From: a virus | Virus record (IMG/VR): IMGVR_UViG_3300050017_000056 | Span: 1 to 22,052 of that record | DNA: 22,052 nt | Strand: one strand, 5' to 3' | In this document: one piece after another, positions 21,682 through 22,052 of the stretch | How positions within the stretch are numbered: position 1 is the stretch's first letter | Layout: each line of letters starts with the position of its first letter | Made by a program: the position numbers and the translations under genes | Notes under the pieces: generated by a model | What the model was told of the DNA's origin: nothing | What the model saw: the letters and a program-made list of their open reading frames with translations, nothing else | The model's database searches: none

Positions 21682-21883
21682 TTTGTTCACCTCTTAAATA
21701 TTTCTTTGTCTTAATATGTATCATAACACTTATTACTACCAAATTTACCATTGTCAATATTTGCATGTTTATACTTATTTTTAACTAATGCCCCCTATTA
21801 AAATCATATCATAATTAAATAACGTTATTGTCTATTAATTTCGACAAATAGTGTCAAGAAAGGTTACATAAACAGGATTAGAA
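21682..21883. other. Intergenic stretch right of the XRE gene
   Basis: Apart from the candidate leftward promoter at 21720-21728 for the 20-residue frame, I see no gene here. A short TTGTC-N10-GACAA inverted repeat (about 21831-21850) may be chance. Confidence 0.5.
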
Positions 21884-21910
21884 AAGCCTCGGGATATAAT
21901 TCCGAGGCTT
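21878..21910 (-). terminator. Terminator of the right-end gene
   Basis: AAGCCTCGG (21884-21892) pairs with CCGAGGCTT (21902-21910). In leftward reading it is followed by TTTTC. The stop codon of the right-end gene overlaps its first bases. GC-rich and perfect, it is the strongest terminator in the window; it could also act rightward. Confidence 0.85.
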
Positions 21911-22052
21911 ATTTGTTATTTAATTTTTTAATTGGTTTAGGTAACTTACTTATAAAGGCTGCTGTTCCTCCACTATAATAAATTATATTTAGGGAGCTAT
22001 ATGGTTTCATGTCTTTTAAATCATCATAGTCAAAACCCTCAAGCTTATTCTC
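21909..22052 (-). CDS. Unrecognised protein, C-terminal end only
   Basis: Only the last 47 codons lie in the window; the gene continues to the right. The visible part reads LEGFDYDDLKDMKPYSSLNI and then YYSGGTAAFISKLPKPIKKL before the stop. The small domain cannot be placed in a family. Its own strong terminator suggests a host gene flanking the element, but this is inference. Confidence 0.65.
   Translation of the reverse strand, partial: ENKLEGFDYDDLKDMKPYSSLNIIYYSGGTAAFISKLPKPIKKLNNK

Noticed and set aside
160-21875. Attachment-site duplication using TTACATAAAC, shared between the left repeats and about 21865-21874
   Set aside because: A ten-base match in such AT-rich DNA is expected by chance, and the flanks do not extend it.

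Overview
The window looks like the early half of a temperate-phage-type element in a low-GC Bacillota chromosome, most likely Clostridium. The grounds are very AT-rich DNA, AGA/ATA-rich codon use, strong GGAGG-type ribosome binding sites, and a gene set (DUF2815, DUF2800, family-A DNA polymerase, VapE-type primase, VRR-NUC, SNF2 helicase, ArpU-like regulator, TerS) in the order usual for clostridial siphophages. The species cannot be named from the sequence.

Layout from right to left. At 21909-22052 the 3' end of an unrecognised leftward gene ends in a terminator. At 20915-21908 lies an accessory/attachment stretch: four copies of an 11-bp direct repeat (candidate integrase arm sites), a perfect 20-bp inverted repeat, a small coiled-coil gene divergent from an XRE regulator, and a possible 20-residue peptide gene. 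At 19009-20914 is the lysogeny switch: a tyrosine integrase and a CI-like repressor read rightward, facing a leftward early operon that starts with two XRE proteins and an excisionase-like protein. Between them lies a control region with repeated operator-like palindromes.

From 18783 down to 9443 the leftward early operon carries small proteins, the DUF2800 nuclease-like protein, the DUF2815 ssDNA-binding-like protein, an HNH homing endonuclease wedged against a DNA polymerase gene, a Myb/SANT-like protein, DUF4406, a DUF3789-like protein and DUF3310. At 8399-9449 sits a self-contained cassette: a ribbon-helix-helix gene on the opposite strand, divergent from an HNH-like gene. The two share a three-repeat operator candidate and end in a hairpin on each side. 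Below it are an unusual triple-XRE-domain protein, small genes, the prim-pol/VapE protein, an iteron-rich AT-rich stretch that is the best origin candidate, VRR-NUC, SNF2 helicase, the ArpU-like late regulator, a terminator, and TerS.

How it fits together: CI keeps the early operon off. When it is relieved, the XRE/Xis-type proteins and then the replication proteins are made, VapE and PolA replicate from the iteron region, and the ArpU-like protein switches on packaging genes beginning with terS. The left end is odd: after terS there is no large terminase but about 835 bases of repeat-rich noncoding DNA running off the window. Either the late module was lost or displaced, or this is a satellite-like element that carries its own TerS. 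The window alone cannot decide.
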